From Campylobacterales bacterium (GTDB lineage Bacteria > Campylobacterota > Campylobacteria > Campylobacterales > QNZT01), in the NCBI GenBank assembly GCA_027023305.1, contig JALVVR010000070.1, positions 1 through 64,000 on the forward strand: a DNA stretch of 64,000 bases. The letters are read 5' to 3'. The notes beneath the pieces are model-generated. The model was given only the letters and a program-made list of their open reading frames with translations. It was not told where the DNA came from and did not search any database. Shown here piece by piece: positions 48,487-58,531 of the stretch. Each line of letters begins with the position of its first letter. Positions within the stretch are counted from its first letter, which is position 1. The position numbers and the translations under genes are program-made.

Positions 48487-48610
48487 GACAATGTCTCCTT
48501 GTAAAAAATATTTGGTTTAAACCTCCACATCCCTTAACCAAGCTCTTCGTAGTGCTTAGCAACCATTTCAAGGACTGATATGTGAGAATTTAAGGCTTGG
48601 AATATACAAA
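48487..48610 (-). promoter_or_regulatory. structured rpsB leader
   Basis: Between alr and rpsB the minus strand holds a TATATT box near 48605 and a leader with nested stems: outer CCTT (48570-48573) / AAGG (48532-48535) and inner CTAAGC (48554-48559) / GCTTGG (48538-48543), then a GGTTTAAACC palindrome at 48514-48523. S2 autoregulation through the rpsB leader is known in gammaproteobacteria; that this one works the same way is inference. Confidence 0.45.
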
Positions 48611-48618
48611 AATGTAGT

Positions 48619-49608
48619 TTAAAGTTTGCTTATGCGAGGAATATTAGGGTGAAGTTTTACCAAAACATCATAACTTATGGTATTATTTAGCTTTGCTAAC
48701 TCTTTGGCATCATTTATCAAACATACCTCATCACTATTTCCTAAGAGTGAAACAGAGTCCATAGATACTTTTCCTAAAAGATTTGGATATAGGTTTCTTA
48801 AAAAGCCATCACTATAACCTATGTCGTAAGTAGAAACTATTGAGTCTTTTTCTAAAATACCTACTCCTCCATACCCTACTCTACTTCCTTTTTTTAACTC
48901 TCGTGAGGATATTTTTTCTCCATATAGTTTTAGGACTGGCTTTAAGTCAAACTCTCCATAACTTTCTGGCATCTCATGATAGCCGTAGATTGCTATGCCA
49001 CATCTTGCAAAATCATCATGATAAGAGTTTTTTCTAAGAACTGTTGCAGAGTTTGCAGAGTGAAAAAGTGGAAGTGGTAAGTTTTGTTTTTTGCATATAT
49101 CTTTTACCTTGTTTTTTACTTCACTCCACTGCTTTTCTTGCCAAAAAAGTTCACTACTTAACTCATCTGCACTTCTAAAGTGAGTTAAAACACCTTCTAC
49201 TTTAGCTCCACTCTTCATGATAGATTTAAAAACAGATTTAAGTTCATTTATCATGATACCATTTCTGTGCATACCTGTATCTACTTTTATATGTATTTTT
49301 TGAGAAGGTTTTATCTTTTTAAGTTGTTCTTTTGAGTTTAAAACTAAAGAGAAGTTTTTAGTTTTAAAGTTTGGATTTAGCACTATGATAGTTTCAAAAA
49401 ACTCCTCTATCTCTTTTGCTTCTTCTTCATTTTTTACAACTGCTTTTTTGATACCAAACTCTTTTGAAAGCTTTGCTATGAGAGTTAAATCATGACCATA
49501 GGAATTGTCTTTTAATACAACTGCTAACTTATCAGGTGAGCCTAACTTTTTGGATAGAAGCTCTAAGTTGTGAAAAAAGTTTACTTTATTGATAGTAATA
49601 TAGGACAT
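48619..49608 (-). CDS. alr: alanine racemase
   Basis: 329 residues, shorter than the typical 360. The PLP lysine is Lys33 in VVLKDNSYGHD, where Asn-Ser replaces the more common Ala; KVDTGMHRNG, LTHFRSAD and the second catalytic region RVGYGGVG are present, as is LGKVSMDS. Makes D-alanine for peptidoglycan. The C-terminal barrel is trimmed. Nine bases after a short unknown gene, in the rsmG-alr direction. Confidence 0.93.
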   Translation of the reverse strand: MSYITINKVNFFHNLELLSKKLGSPDKLAVVLKDNSYGHDLTLIAKLSKEFGIKKAVVKNEEEAKEIEEFFETIIVLNPNFKTKNFSLVLNSKEQLKKIKPSQKIHIKVDTGMHRNGIMINELKSVFKSIMKSGAKVEGVLTHFRSADELSSELFWQEKQWSEVKNKVKDICKKQNLPLPLFHSANSATVLRKNSYHDDFARCGIAIYGYHEMPESYGEFDLKPVLKLYGEKISSRELKKGSRVGYGGVGILEKDSIVSTYDIGYSDGFLRNLYPNLLGKVSMDSVSLLGNSDEVCLINDAKELAKLNNTISYDVLVKLHPNIPRISKL

Positions 49609-49617
49609 AGTTGTAGT

Positions 49618-49851
49618 CTAACTTTTATGTAACTCGTAAGTTTGACCAAGCAAGGCTCTTAGTTTTCTAGCTTGATAGTCAAGTTTAAAAAATCTCTCAT
49701 ATACCTCTTTTGCATCTAGTGTAGGATTTTTGGAAAAGTCAAAGTTTCCATCAACTTGAGGAATATTTTTATCCAAAAAATCAAAGACTTCATCTCTTAT
49801 TTGGATAAGTTTTGAGTTTTCCTCTCTTATATAATCTTTTTCAAACTGCAT
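49618..49851 (-). CDS. small conserved-looking protein of unknown function
   Basis: 77 residues, charged and helical (DYIREENSKLIQIRDEVFDF, then KEVYERFFKLDYQARKLRAL). No membrane segment. Length recalls exonuclease VII small subunit, but the XseB pattern is absent. Between the 131-residue unknown and alr with gaps of 9 bases on each side, so in one operon with them. Confidence 0.6.
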   Translation of the reverse strand: MQFEKDYIREENSKLIQIRDEVFDFLDKNIPQVDGNFDFSKNPTLDAKEVYERFFKLDYQARKLRALLGQTYELHKS

Positions 49852-49860
49852 TTTATTTCC

Positions 49861-50256
49861 TTATTTTTGTGTTTCGTAACTTATACCATCTTCAAAAATA
49901 ATCCCATCTATACCCTCATCAGCACACCATAATATATCATCATTGTTGCTACTATATAGTAGGATTTTTGCATCGAACATGTATTCATCGGCATATTTTT
50001 GACTTTTTTTAATATTTGTTTTATCGCAGATAATAAAAGATGCTCCATTTGCAGAGGCAAAGAGTATATCTTGAAGTTCATCGCAAATAAGAGCAAAGGA
50101 AATTTTGTTTTTTTTACATTGTTTTATGAGTTCTAGTTTTTCAGATGAATACTCAAAAACTACTACTGAGTTTGGAGGAGTTACATCTATGTCCTCACTA
50201 TTTTTTATAAAGTAAAAAGGGTTATACTCTACCTCTTTAACTCCTAGTATAATCAT
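49861..50256 (-). CDS. cytoplasmic protein of unknown function
   Basis: 131 residues with alternating short strands and helices (NSVVVFEYS, ISFALICDELQDILFASANG, ASFIICDKT, AKILLYSSN, DGIIFEDGI), like part of a parallel alpha/beta or TIM-type fold. No catalytic motif that I recognise. It overlaps the PP0621-like gene by 20 bases. Confidence 0.6.
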   Translation of the reverse strand: MIILGVKEVEYNPFYFIKNSEDIDVTPPNSVVVFEYSSEKLELIKQCKKNKISFALICDELQDILFASANGASFIICDKTNIKKSQKYADEYMFDAKILLYSSNNDDILWCADEGIDGIIFEDGISYETQK

Positions 50257-50461
50257 TTAAACACTCCTTTGAACAAAAATATTTTCCATCCATCATGATA
50301 GCTTCATCTACACTTACATAAGTTTTGCATTTAAAGCATTCAACAACTGTATCGGCTTCAATATCTTTTTTATTTTTTGGAGATTTTATTGTAGTTTGCT
50401 TTTTGAAAAAAGATATATATACTATGTATAGGATTACTCCTAAAATCAGAAATTTTATCAT
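50237..50461 (-). CDS. PP0621-like small membrane-anchored zinc-ribbon protein
   Basis: 74 residues: an N-terminal membrane helix (about 2-19), a basic linker and a Cys-rich end with CFKCKTYVSVDEAI and FCSKECLNDY, i.e. two CxxC-like pairs forming a zinc site. This resembles the PP0621 family, whose role is unknown. Directly follows rsmG (stop/start share one base). Confidence 0.65.
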   Translation of the reverse strand: MIKFLILGVILYIVYISFFKKQTTIKSPKNKKDIEADTVVECFKCKTYVSVDEAIMMDGKYFCSKECLNDYTRS

Positions 50462-50982
50462 TATTTTATCCTTATTATTAAGTAGTTTAGTGAACCATTT
50501 TTTATTATCTCATAATTTGTTAAATCTTTTATCTCATTTTGAACATTTTGACCTTTATATAGTAAAAGAGTTACACCTTTTTTGATAAAAGATGATGAAA
50601 TAGTAAGCAAGTCATCAACTTTGCTTACGGCTTTTGAAGTTATCAAATCTACATCAAAACTCTCTATATCTTCTACTCTTTTTGAAATGATGATTACATT
50701 TTTCAGATTGTAAGTTGATTTTATAAGATATAAAAATGCCACTCTTTTTTGTAGAGGTTCAACTAAAAAAAACTCAACCTCTGGATACTTTATAGCTAAA
50801 ATCATGCCAGGAAATCCAGCTCCAGTTCCTATATCTAAAACTTTTTTAACTTTTTCAAATCCTTTAAAAGGAAATAAAGAATCCTCTATATGAAACATGA
50901 CTTCATCTTTTGTTTTAGAGCCAGTTAGTTTGTGTGTTTTGTTGTACTTTAGTAGTAAGTCTATGTATTTATCGTAAATCAT
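50461..50982 (-). CDS. rsmG: 16S rRNA (guanine527-N7)-methyltransferase RsmG
   Basis: 173 residues, short for the family (about 200) but with the SAM motif DIGTGAGFPGMILAI, the FFLVEPLQKRVAFL segment and SKAVSKVDDLL. Methylates G527 in the 530 loop. First gene of the minus-strand run rsmG - PP0621-like - unknown - unknown - alr. N-terminal helices are abbreviated (MIYDKYIDLLLKYNKTHKLTG). Confidence 0.9.
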   Translation of the reverse strand: MIYDKYIDLLLKYNKTHKLTGSKTKDEVMFHIEDSLFPFKGFEKVKKVLDIGTGAGFPGMILAIKYPEVEFFLVEPLQKRVAFLYLIKSTYNLKNVIIISKRVEDIESFDVDLITSKAVSKVDDLLTISSSFIKKGVTLLLYKGQNVQNEIKDLTNYEIIKNGSLNYLIIRIK

Positions 50983-51031
50983 GATTGGATTATAACCAAA
51001 TGTAGTAAAAATTATTATTTATTGGTCGATA

Positions 51032-51037
51032 TATAAT
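51032..51037 (+). promoter_or_regulatory. candidate -10 box of the chemoreceptor pair
   Basis: TATAAT 25 bases before the ATG of the first chemoreceptor, in the divergent region shared with rsmG; AAGGAG follows as ribosome binding site. Confidence 0.45.
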
Positions 51038-51062
51038 TAAGTTAAAATTTTAAGGAGAAATA

Positions 51063-52142
51063 ATGTTTTCATTTGCGAAAGATAGATCAGTTGATATGGG
51101 TGTTCATAATAGAGAGTTAGAGGCTTTGAGAAGAGAAAATGAAGCTCTTAAAAGAGAAGTTGATAGTCTAAGAAAAAGTTCATCAGCTTGTGAAGTTCAG
51201 GTAGGTAAGGATGATAAATTAAAAGAGATATTGGCAGTTTTGATGGAAAGTTATGAAGATGGTGTTACTTTTTTACAATCGATTATAGAAGAGAATTTAG
51301 AAAATCTTGAAGAGTTAAATACTGAGAATAAACAAACTACGGATAAAGCTTTAAGTATAAGTGAAAATACTCAAAATATAGCCTCTTCTGTAGAAAATAT
51401 TCAAGAGTTTACTTCTCAACTAAGTGATGATTCACAAAGTTTAAATGATAGTGTTATGTCTATAGCACAGATTATAAACTTGATTAAAGATATATCTGAT
51501 CAAACAAATCTTTTAGCCCTAAATGCAGCTATAGAAGCAGCAAGAGCAGGAGAGCATGGAAGAGGATTTGCCGTAGTTGCTGATGAAGTTAGAAAACTGG
51601 CAGAGAGAACTCAAAAGGCTACCCAAGAGGTTGAGATAAATATAAGTGGATTAAAACAAAACTCTAATAATATGATAGAGATAAGTGAAAATTTCAGTAA
51701 TGAATCAGCAAATATATTAAATATCTTAGATAGCTTCAAAGAAGATATAGAGTATGTCGTTACAAATACTTCAGAGATAGCACATAAAACAAAATCTATA
51801 ACAGACCAAGTCCAAATAAGTAATGGAAAGATAGATCATATACATTTAAAACTAAAAGCTTATCAAGGACTTTTTGATAGAAAAGTACTAGAAGTTGGTG
51901 ATCATACTAGTTGTAGATTTGGAAAATGGTTTGGTAAGTTTTCTTCAACTGAACTAAAAGCTGCAAAAAGTGAAGTAAAAAAGCTAAATGAGCATCATAA
52001 AAATATTCATGATAAGGCTTTTGAAATAATGGAAGATATAAAACATGATAATTTAGAAGATGTAGTAATTCCTTTAAAATCTATGGAAAACTCTTCAAAA
52101 GTAGGTTTTGAGACATTACTAAATATAGTGAAAAAAATATAA
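51063..52142 (+). CDS. soluble chemoreceptor with C-terminal CZB zinc-binding domain
   Basis: 359 residues and no membrane segment. N-terminal coiled coil (about 15-40), methyl-accepting signalling hairpin with [20 protein letters not shown], and a CZB domain near 275-330 with [11 protein letters not shown] and HHKNIH supplying the His3-Cys zinc site. Helicobacter TlpD has this layout and senses oxidants. Cytoplasmic and able to act with the flagellar switch through CheA/CheW encoded elsewhere. Ten bases upstream of the NIT receptor, so both are made from one message. Confidence 0.9.
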   Translation: MFSFAKDRSVDMGVHNRELEALRRENEALKREVDSLRKSSSACEVQVGKDDKLKEILAVLMESYEDGVTFLQSIIEENLENLEELNTENKQTTDKALSISENTQNIASSVENIQEFTSQLSDDSQSLNDSVMSIAQIINLIKDISDQTNLLALNAAIEAARAGEHGRGFAVVADEVRKLAERTQKATQEVEINISGLKQNSNNMIEISENFSNESANILNILDSFKEDIEYVVTNTSEIAHKTKSITDQVQISNGKIDHIHLKLKAYQGLFDRKVLEVGDHTSCRFGKWFGKFSSTELKAAKSEVKKLNEHHKNIHDKAFEIMEDIKHDNLEDVVIPLKSMENSSKVGFETLLNIVKKI

Positions 52143-52152
52143 GGAGAAAAAG

Positions 52153-54123
52153 GTGAGAAATATGTCTATAAAAATGAAATTGATGATTTTATCGCTTGTA
52201 CCACTTTTGATGCTTGGATACTTAACAGTAGATCGAGCTATTAGTGGATATCAATATAAACAAAAGTTAGCAAAAACAAAAGAATTGGTTAATTTTAGTA
52301 AAAAGATATCTTTAATGATACATGAAACTCAAAAAGAAAGAGCTGCAAGTGTTGGATATATAGGAAGCAAGGGAAAAGAGTTTAAAACTATACTTATAAA
52401 ACAAAGAAAATTAACAGATAAAAGAGTTAGTGAGTTTTTATCTTTTGTTAAAGGTGTTGATTTCTCAAAATATGAAGGGCTTAGTAGTAAAATAGAAAAA
52501 GCAAAACATTTTTTATCTAAACTAAAGGATAAGAGAGTAAAAATAACTTCTCTTTCTATTCCCTTAAAAAATGTGGTAAAATATTATACAAATATGAATG
52601 CTTCTTTTTTAGATGTAGTAAGCCAAGTAGCAAAATCATCTCCTAATAATAAAGTTACAAAAGAGTTAGTTGCATACACTAGCTTTTTAAAATCAAAAGA
52701 GAGAGCAGGAATAGAGAGAGCAGTTTTAAGTGGAGTATTTGCTAAAGATGCTTTTCCAGCAGGATTTTTTGCAAAATTTATAAATCTAGTTGCTAAGCAA
52801 GATGCTTATATGGATGGATTTTTATCTATGGCAAATAAACATTTAGTAGAGTTTTATAATGAAAAAATGAATAATCCTGCAGTTACTGAAGTTCAAAGGA
52901 TGAGAGATATAGCTATCAAAAAGGCAAATGTGGGTGGATTTGGAATTGATAGTGAGTATTGGTTTAAAACTATAACTAAAAAGATAAATCTTTTAAAAGA
53001 GATAGATGATGAGATAGCAAGTGATATTACAAAACTTATTTCCAAACAAGAAAGTTCAGTTTATGATGAGGCTATTGATGGATTTTTAAGTATGATTTTC
53101 TTGATAGTATTTGCATTTATAGTTGTAAGAGATATACAAAGAAATATATCTGAGTTGGATAAATTTATAACAGATATGGCTGAAAATAAAAATTTTGCAA
53201 AAAGAATTGAAATAACAAGTAAAGATGAGTTTGGAAAGATCCAAGAATCTTTAGTAAAATTAATGGAATCTTTAAAGGAAGCTATAAATGAAGCTAAAAG
53301 TGGAGCAAGTGTAAATGATAATATAGCAAGTTCAATAGTAGAAAATTTTGCTAAAATTTCACAAAATATTCAAAAAGAAACTGGAGCAGTAGAGTTAGTA
53401 ACAGAGAGTTCAAGTGAGCTTCAAGATATGTTAAATGAAACAAAAGAGGAAAGTAGAGTTACTAAACAAAAAGTAAGTGAAGCAAAAAAAAGAATAGAAG
53501 GTGCAAAAAAAGTAATACTTCAAACTATGGATCAAGTTGAGTTAAACTCTCAAAGTGAGCATGAAATAGCAGATAAACTAAATGAGTTAAGTGGTGAAGC
53601 TGAACAAGTAAAAAGTGTACTATCTATCATAGGTGATATAGCAGAGCAGACAAACCTACTAGCATTAAATGCAGCTATAGAAGCTGCAAGAGCAGGAGAG
53701 CATGGAAGAGGATTTGCAGTTGTTGCTGATGAAGTTAGACAACTTGCAGAGAGAACTCAAAAATCACTAGTAGAAATAAATGCAACTATAAGTGTGATAG
53801 TTCAATCAATCCTAGATGCAAGTGGTGCTATGAATAACAACATAGAAAATATAGAAAAACTACTAAAAAATAGTGAACAAGTTCAAGGTGAAATGGAAGA
53901 AATCCAAGAAAATATGGATAGTGTTTATGGTGCGATAGATACAACAAACGAAGCTATTGAAACTTCAACAAAGACTATGAAAACATTTGAAGAACACTTG
54001 AAAGAGGTTATAACAATAGCTGATGACAATGATAACAAAATCAAAACTACCGAAGAAGTAACAAGCCAGATAAGCTCTACTTCAAAAAGACTTATAGAGT
54101 CTTTAGGACAGTTTAGAACATAA
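52153..54123 (+). CDS. transmembrane chemoreceptor with nitrate/nitrite (NIT) sensor domain
   Basis: 656 residues. First membrane helix at about 8-25, a periplasmic NIT domain to about 305 ([20 protein letters not shown] is its signature), second helix about 308-325, HAMP, and the MCP hairpin with [22 protein letters not shown] 52153 is six bases after AAGGAG. NIT domains bind nitrate or nitrite, which would let this nitrate-assimilating cell swim toward nitrate. The receptor lacks a C-terminal CheR pentapeptide. Ends at a strong terminator. Confidence 0.88.
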   Translation: MRNMSIKMKLMILSLVPLLMLGYLTVDRAISGYQYKQKLAKTKELVNFSKKISLMIHETQKERAASVGYIGSKGKEFKTILIKQRKLTDKRVSEFLSFVKGVDFSKYEGLSSKIEKAKHFLSKLKDKRVKITSLSIPLKNVVKYYTNMNASFLDVVSQVAKSSPNNKVTKELVAYTSFLKSKERAGIERAVLSGVFAKDAFPAGFFAKFINLVAKQDAYMDGFLSMANKHLVEFYNEKMNNPAVTEVQRMRDIAIKKANVGGFGIDSEYWFKTITKKINLLKEIDDEIASDITKLISKQESSVYDEAIDGFLSMIFLIVFAFIVVRDIQRNISELDKFITDMAENKNFAKRIEITSKDEFGKIQESLVKLMESLKEAINEAKSGASVNDNIASSIVENFAKISQNIQKETGAVELVTESSSELQDMLNETKEESRVTKQKVSEAKKRIEGAKKVILQTMDQVELNSQSEHEIADKLNELSGEAEQVKSVLSIIGDIAEQTNLLALNAAIEAARAGEHGRGFAVVADEVRQLAERTQKSLVEINATISVIVQSILDASGAMNNNIENIEKLLKNSEQVQGEMEEIQENMDSVYGAIDTTNEAIETSTKTMKTFEEHLKEVITIADDNDNKIKTTEEVTSQISSTSKRLIESLGQFRT

Positions 54124-54128
54124 GAAAG

Positions 54129-54698
54129 TTAGAGGAGATGTTTCATCTTCTCTTTTTTAACCTTTAAATATCCCTCATTATGAGGATTTTCCCCAACTTT
54201 TATAGGTAGTCTTTCAACTATTTCTATCTCTTTTAAACTTTCTATTTTTGTAGGGTTATTTGTAAGAAGTTTTATCTTTTTTATATCAAAATAATCTAGT
54301 ATATACTCAACCATTTCATAAGTTCTTTCATCATCTAAAAATCCAAGTTGATGGTTTGCTTCTACTGTATCTAATCCTTTATCTTGAAGAGCATAAGCAT
54401 TTACTTTGTTTAAAAGTCCTATATTTCTACCCTCTTGTCGCAGATAAATCACCATTCCACCCTCTTTATTGATAGTATTAAGAGAGAAGTCTAGTTGTTC
54501 TCCACAATCACACTTTAAACTTCCAAGAGCATCTCCTGTTAAACACTCGCTATGAACTCTAACTATCGGAGTTTCTATAAGTGGCTCTTTAAAGATAACA
54601 AGATGCTCTTTATCTGCTTGTTTGAAAGATTGTATCTTAAAATTTCCGTGTTTTGTTGGTAGATTTGCTATTTTTGATATGGTTATATTACTTAACAT
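54129..54698 (-). CDS. ribA: GTP cyclohydrolase II
   Basis: 189 residues. Zinc ligands Cys52, Cys63 and Cys65 (CLTGDALGSLKCDC) and the catalytic block LRQEGRNIGLLNK, then TVEANHQLGF. First step of riboflavin synthesis. It is the free RibA form, not fused to RibB. The last codons (KEKMKHLL) are also the arms of the terminator of the convergent chemoreceptor gene. Confidence 0.96.
   Translation of the reverse strand: MLSNITISKIANLPTKHGNFKIQSFKQADKEHLVIFKEPLIETPIVRVHSECLTGDALGSLKCDCGEQLDFSLNTINKEGGMVIYLRQEGRNIGLLNKVNAYALQDKGLDTVEANHQLGFLDDERTYEMVEYILDYFDIKKIKLLTNNPTKIESLKEIEIVERLPIKVGENPHNEGYLKVKKEKMKHLL
54131..54157 (+). terminator. intrinsic terminator of the chemoreceptor pair, inside the end of ribA
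   Basis: AGAGGAGATG, a three-base loop, CATCTTCTCT and a T run (one G-T pair in a 10-bp stem) form a strong rho-independent terminator for the plus strand. All of it lies within the last nine codons of ribA. Confidence 0.75.
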
Positions 54699-54762
54699 GG
54701 TGCGAATTATATATATTTTTGCTTTATTATGGTAAAATCTCTCCTTTTTATTGGAGAATAAT

Positions 54763-55743
54763 ATGTTTAAAAGATTTAGAAGATTAAGAATAAACCCAGT
54801 TTTAAGAGATTTACTAACTGAGACTAAACTAAGTACAGATGATTTTATATACCCTCTTTTTATAAAAGATGTAGAGGGAAGTTTTAAAAAAGAGATAGAC
54901 TCTATGCCTGGAGTTTTTCAGTTAAGTACAGATGAAGCGACAAAAGAGTGTGATGAGTTAAAATCTTTGGGGTTAAACTCTATAATCCTCTTTGGAATCC
55001 CAAAAGTAAAAGATAGCATAGGAAGTGATGCACTTTGTGAGCATGGTATCATTTCAAAAGCTATAAGAGAGATAAAAAAAGCTCACCCTGATATGTTTGT
55101 GATAAGTGATTTGTGCTTTTGTGAGTACACTGATCATGGGCATTGTGGGATACTTGATAACAAAATCGAGTCTGTAAACAATGATGCAACTTTAGAAATA
55201 CTTGGAAAACAAGCCTTAATCCATGCAAAAGCTGGAGTTGATATGATAGCTCCTAGTGGTATGATGGATGGGATGATAGAGAGTTTGAGGGCTACTTTAG
55301 ATAAAAATGGATATGAAAACCTTCCTATCATGAGCTACTCAACAAAGTTTGCATCTGCTTATTATGGGCCATTTCGTGATGTGGCTGAGTCATCTCCTAG
55401 TTTTGGAGATAGAAGAAGTTATCAAATGAACCCGGCAAATAGAGATGAAGCAATCTTGGAGAGTTTAGAAGATGAAAAAGAGGGAGCAGATATACTTATG
55501 GTTAAACCAGCTTTAGCTTATCTTGACATCATAAGAGATATAAAAAACTCCTCTAAACTACCTCTCGCAGTTTACAATGTAAGTGGGGAGTATAGTATGC
55601 TAAAAGTTGCTGGAAAAGCTGGGGTTATTGACTATGATAGAGTCATGATGGAAACTTTACTGGCTTTTAAAAGAGCTGGAGCAGATATAATCATAACTTA
55701 TCATGCAAAAGAGGCTGCAAAGATTTTGAAGGAAGTAAAATGA
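54763..55743 (+). CDS. hemB: delta-aminolevulinic acid dehydratase (porphobilinogen synthase)
   Basis: The ATG at 54763, after GGAG, is preferred to a TTG 12 bases upstream; 326 residues. Zinc cysteines Cys118, Cys120 and Cys128 ([11 protein letters not shown]) mark the zinc-dependent type. Schiff-base lysines sit in [12 protein letters not shown] and [10 protein letters not shown]. Condenses two ALA molecules into porphobilinogen for heme and siroheme, the latter needed by the nitrite reductase. Overlaps argF by 4 bases. Confidence 0.96.
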   Translation: MFKRFRRLRINPVLRDLLTETKLSTDDFIYPLFIKDVEGSFKKEIDSMPGVFQLSTDEATKECDELKSLGLNSIILFGIPKVKDSIGSDALCEHGIISKAIREIKKAHPDMFVISDLCFCEYTDHGHCGILDNKIESVNNDATLEILGKQALIHAKAGVDMIAPSGMMDGMIESLRATLDKNGYENLPIMSYSTKFASAYYGPFRDVAESSPSFGDRRSYQMNPANRDEAILESLEDEKEGADILMVKPALAYLDIIRDIKNSSKLPLAVYNVSGEYSMLKVAGKAGVIDYDRVMMETLLAFKRAGADIIITYHAKEAAKILKEVK

Positions 55744-56660
55744 GACACTTTTTAACTATAAATGACTTTAGCAAAGAAGAGATTTTAGAGATAATCGACC
55801 TTGCATTTAAGATAAAAAATGAAACTAAAAGTGGTGAGATAAAGCCATACATGAAAAATAAAACTTTGGGAATGATTTTTGAAAAGAGTAGCACAAGGAC
55901 TAGAGTAAGTTTTGAAGTAGGTATTTATCAACTTGGAGGTCATGGACTTTTTTTGAGTTCAAATGATACTCAACTAGGACGAGGAGAGCCTATGAAAGAT
56001 ACGGCTAGAGTTCTTAGCCGTATGGTTGATATGGTTATGATTAGGACATTTTCACAAAAGAAACTTGAAGAGTTTGCATCTTTTTCATCAGTTCCTGTTA
56101 TAAATGGACTTACTGATGAGTATCATCCTGTACAGTTGATGGCTGATTTTATGACTATGAAAGAACATGGAGTAGAAAAGCCAGTAGTTGCTTATGTAGG
56201 AGATGGAAATAACATGACTCACTCATGGCTGATGCTAGCAAGTAAACTAGGGTTTGAGCTTAGAGTTGTTACTCCAAAAGGTTATGAAGTTGATAGTGTG
56301 GTTTTACAAAAAGCACAAGAGTTTGCAAAGATAAGTGGAGCAAAGATAGTTATAACTGATGAGCCAAAAGAAGCAGTGAGTGGAGCAAATGTAGTTACTA
56401 CTGATACTTGGATCTCTATGGGACAAGAAGATGAGAAAGAGAAAAGAGTAAAAGATTTTGATGGCTTTATAGTTGATGAAAATCTGATGAGTTTGGCTGA
56501 TGAGAAGGCTATATTTTTGCACTGCTTACCTGCATATAGGGGTTATGAAGTAAGTGAAGAGGTTTTTGAAAAGCATTCAAATGTTATCTTTGATGAAGCA
56601 GAAAACAGACTTCATGCACAAAAGGGTATAATGGTATGGTTAGATCGTACAAGGGGGTAG
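55740..56660 (+). CDS. argF: ornithine carbamoyltransferase
   Basis: 306 residues: carbamoyl phosphate motif STRTR at 51-55, [19 protein letters not shown] and the ornithine-binding [11 protein letters not shown]. Makes citrulline for arginine synthesis. In a plus-strand run hemB-argF-DUF2603-hemN with very small gaps. Confidence 0.96.
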   Translation: MRHFLTINDFSKEEILEIIDLAFKIKNETKSGEIKPYMKNKTLGMIFEKSSTRTRVSFEVGIYQLGGHGLFLSSNDTQLGRGEPMKDTARVLSRMVDMVMIRTFSQKKLEEFASFSSVPVINGLTDEYHPVQLMADFMTMKEHGVEKPVVAYVGDGNNMTHSWLMLASKLGFELRVVTPKGYEVDSVVLQKAQEFAKISGAKIVITDEPKEAVSGANVVTTDTWISMGQEDEKEKRVKDFDGFIVDENLMSLADEKAIFLHCLPAYRGYEVSEEVFEKHSNVIFDEAENRLHAQKGIMVWLDRTRG

Positions 56661-56662
56661 TT

Positions 56663-57142
56663 GTGGCTGATGATAAAACTTTACAAAAGATAAATAGACT
56701 AAGCTCTGCTATGGGATTTAGTCAAGATAATCAAATCTTACTAGAGATGAAAGATACTAAAGATGACAATATCAAAGAGATACACTTAAAAAGTGGAAAG
56801 TTTGATAGTGAAGAGCCTTGGTTTGTAGTAGATGAAAAAGATGATAAAAAAGCTTATGCAGTACTTCCACTTGATGCTTTTAACAAAGTGATAGATATAC
56901 TTAGAGATGTTCAGCAGGAAAACTTTAATCTAAAGCTTGAAAAAAGTATTTGGAAAGAAGTTCCAGCTGACTTTGAGGATGTTTGGATGGTGGCTATGGA
57001 TCAAGTAAAACAACTTGTAGATAAGCAAAACCCAGATAAACCTATATCTGTAGATATAGATAGATTAGTTAGAGATATAAAAAAAGAGCATCCAAATCTT
57101 TTTGTAAATATGAAAAACTTTTTCCCACCACTTTTAGGATAA
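56663..57142 (+). CDS. DUF2603 family protein
   Basis: 159 residues from GTG 56663, which lies two bases after the argF stop and follows AGGGGG; an in-frame ATG 27 bases upstream inside argF is less likely. Acidic, soluble, with EEPWFVVDEKDDKKAYAVLP and ESIWKEVP-like segments typical of this epsilonproteobacterial family of unknown function. Constant placement before hemN in this run suggests a link to heme synthesis, but that is only context. Confidence 0.8.
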   Translation: MADDKTLQKINRLSSAMGFSQDNQILLEMKDTKDDNIKEIHLKSGKFDSEEPWFVVDEKDDKKAYAVLPLDAFNKVIDILRDVQQENFNLKLEKSIWKEVPADFEDVWMVAMDQVKQLVDKQNPDKPISVDIDRLVRDIKKEHPNLFVNMKNFFPPLLG

Positions 57143-57162
57143 AATAAAGGACAATAATCATC

Positions 57163-58530
57163 ATGATAGATTTTGAAAAATTTACCAAATACTCCAAACC
57201 AGGACCTAGATATACTTCTTACCCAACAGCTTTAGAGTTTGACTCAAAGTTTGGATTTAGTGAGCTAAAAAAAGAGTTTGAAAACCAAGATAGCTCAAGA
57301 CCACTTTCACTTTACTTTCACTTGCCATTTTGCAGAAGTGCATGTTACTTTTGTGGGTGCAATGTAGTTTATACTTCAAAAGAGGATAAAAAAGAGAGAT
57401 ATATCGAGTATCTTGAAAAAGAGATGAATATACTCTCTTCTCTGATAGATACTAAAAGAGAAGTTATACAGCTTCACTTTGGTGGAGGAACTCCTACTTT
57501 TTTTTCTGCTAGTCAGTTAAAAAGAGTGATTGATCTTATAAAAAGTACATTTTCAAACTTTACAAAAGATGCTGAAATAAGTTGCGAGATAGATCCTAGA
57601 TTTTTTACAAAAGAGCATATGGATGTTTTAAAGGATGGTGGATTTAACCGTATAAGTTTTGGAGTACAAGACTTTGATCCAAAAGTTCAAGAGGCAGTTC
57701 ATAGAGTTCAAAGCTATGAAGTGACTAAAAATGCGATAGAGATAGCAAGAGATGGTGGAGTAAAATCTGTAAATATAGACCTTATATATGGACTTCCATA
57801 TCAAAGCTTTGAAACTTTTAAAAAGACTTTGGATTTGGCAGTATCTTTAGATGGTGATAGATATGCAGTTTTTAACTATGCTCATGTTCCTTGGATGAAA
57901 AAAACTATGAGAAAGATAGATGAAACAACTCTTCCTGACCCAAAAGTAAAACTAGAAATTTTAAAATACACGATAGATTTTTTTGAAAACAATGGCTATA
58001 AAATGGTAGGTATGGATCACTTTGCAAAACCTGATGATGAACTTTTTTTAGCTATCGAAAAAGGAGAACTTCACAGAAACTTTCAAGGATACACTACAAA
58101 AGGTGGAGCTGATCTGGTTGGTATAGGCTTAACAAGTATTGGAGAGGGAAAAGACTACTATGTACAAAATCATAAAGATATGAAAGAGTATGAAAAAGCA
58201 ATAGATAGTGGAATTTTACCAGTTGAAAGAGGTATAAAACTAAACGAAGATGATGTTCTTAGAAATCATGTAATCATGGAGCTTATGAGTAACTTTAAAC
58301 TTGATATAAAAAGAGTTGAAAAAGAGTTTGGGATAGACTTTAAAGAGTATTTTGCTGATGGACTTAGTGGGCTTAAAGAGTTTGAAGCTGAAGAATTAGT
58401 AACTGTTAGTGATGATTTTATAACTGTATCTCCAACAGGAACTATGCTTATAAGAAATATCGCTATGAACTTTGATGCTTATCTAAAGAAGATACCAGAA
58501 GAAAAAAGACGATTTAGTAAAACGGTGTAG
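57163..58530 (+). CDS. hemN: oxygen-independent coproporphyrinogen III oxidase
   Basis: 455-residue radical SAM enzyme. The 4Fe-4S site is Cys57, Cys61 and Cys64 (C-x3-C-x2-C) with the extra Cys66 characteristic of true HemN, preceded by YFHLPF. FGGGTPTF and DLIYGLPYQ follow. Decarboxylates coproporphyrinogen III without oxygen. Full length and with the C-terminal winged-helix domain, so HemN rather than the HemW chaperone. Confidence 0.95.
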   Translation: MIDFEKFTKYSKPGPRYTSYPTALEFDSKFGFSELKKEFENQDSSRPLSLYFHLPFCRSACYFCGCNVVYTSKEDKKERYIEYLEKEMNILSSLIDTKREVIQLHFGGGTPTFFSASQLKRVIDLIKSTFSNFTKDAEISCEIDPRFFTKEHMDVLKDGGFNRISFGVQDFDPKVQEAVHRVQSYEVTKNAIEIARDGGVKSVNIDLIYGLPYQSFETFKKTLDLAVSLDGDRYAVFNYAHVPWMKKTMRKIDETTLPDPKVKLEILKYTIDFFENNGYKMVGMDHFAKPDDELFLAIEKGELHRNFQGYTTKGGADLVGIGLTSIGEGKDYYVQNHKDMKEYEKAIDSGILPVERGIKLNEDDVLRNHVIMELMSNFKLDIKRVEKEFGIDFKEYFADGLSGLKEFEAEELVTVSDDFITVSPTGTMLIRNIAMNFDAYLKKIPEEKRRFSKTV

Positions 58531-58531
58531 T

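Noticed and set aside
49618-49851. Exonuclease VII small subunit (xseB)
   Set aside because: The length fits but the conserved helical pattern with the LEEIVxxLE-type core is absent, so I left the gene unnamed.
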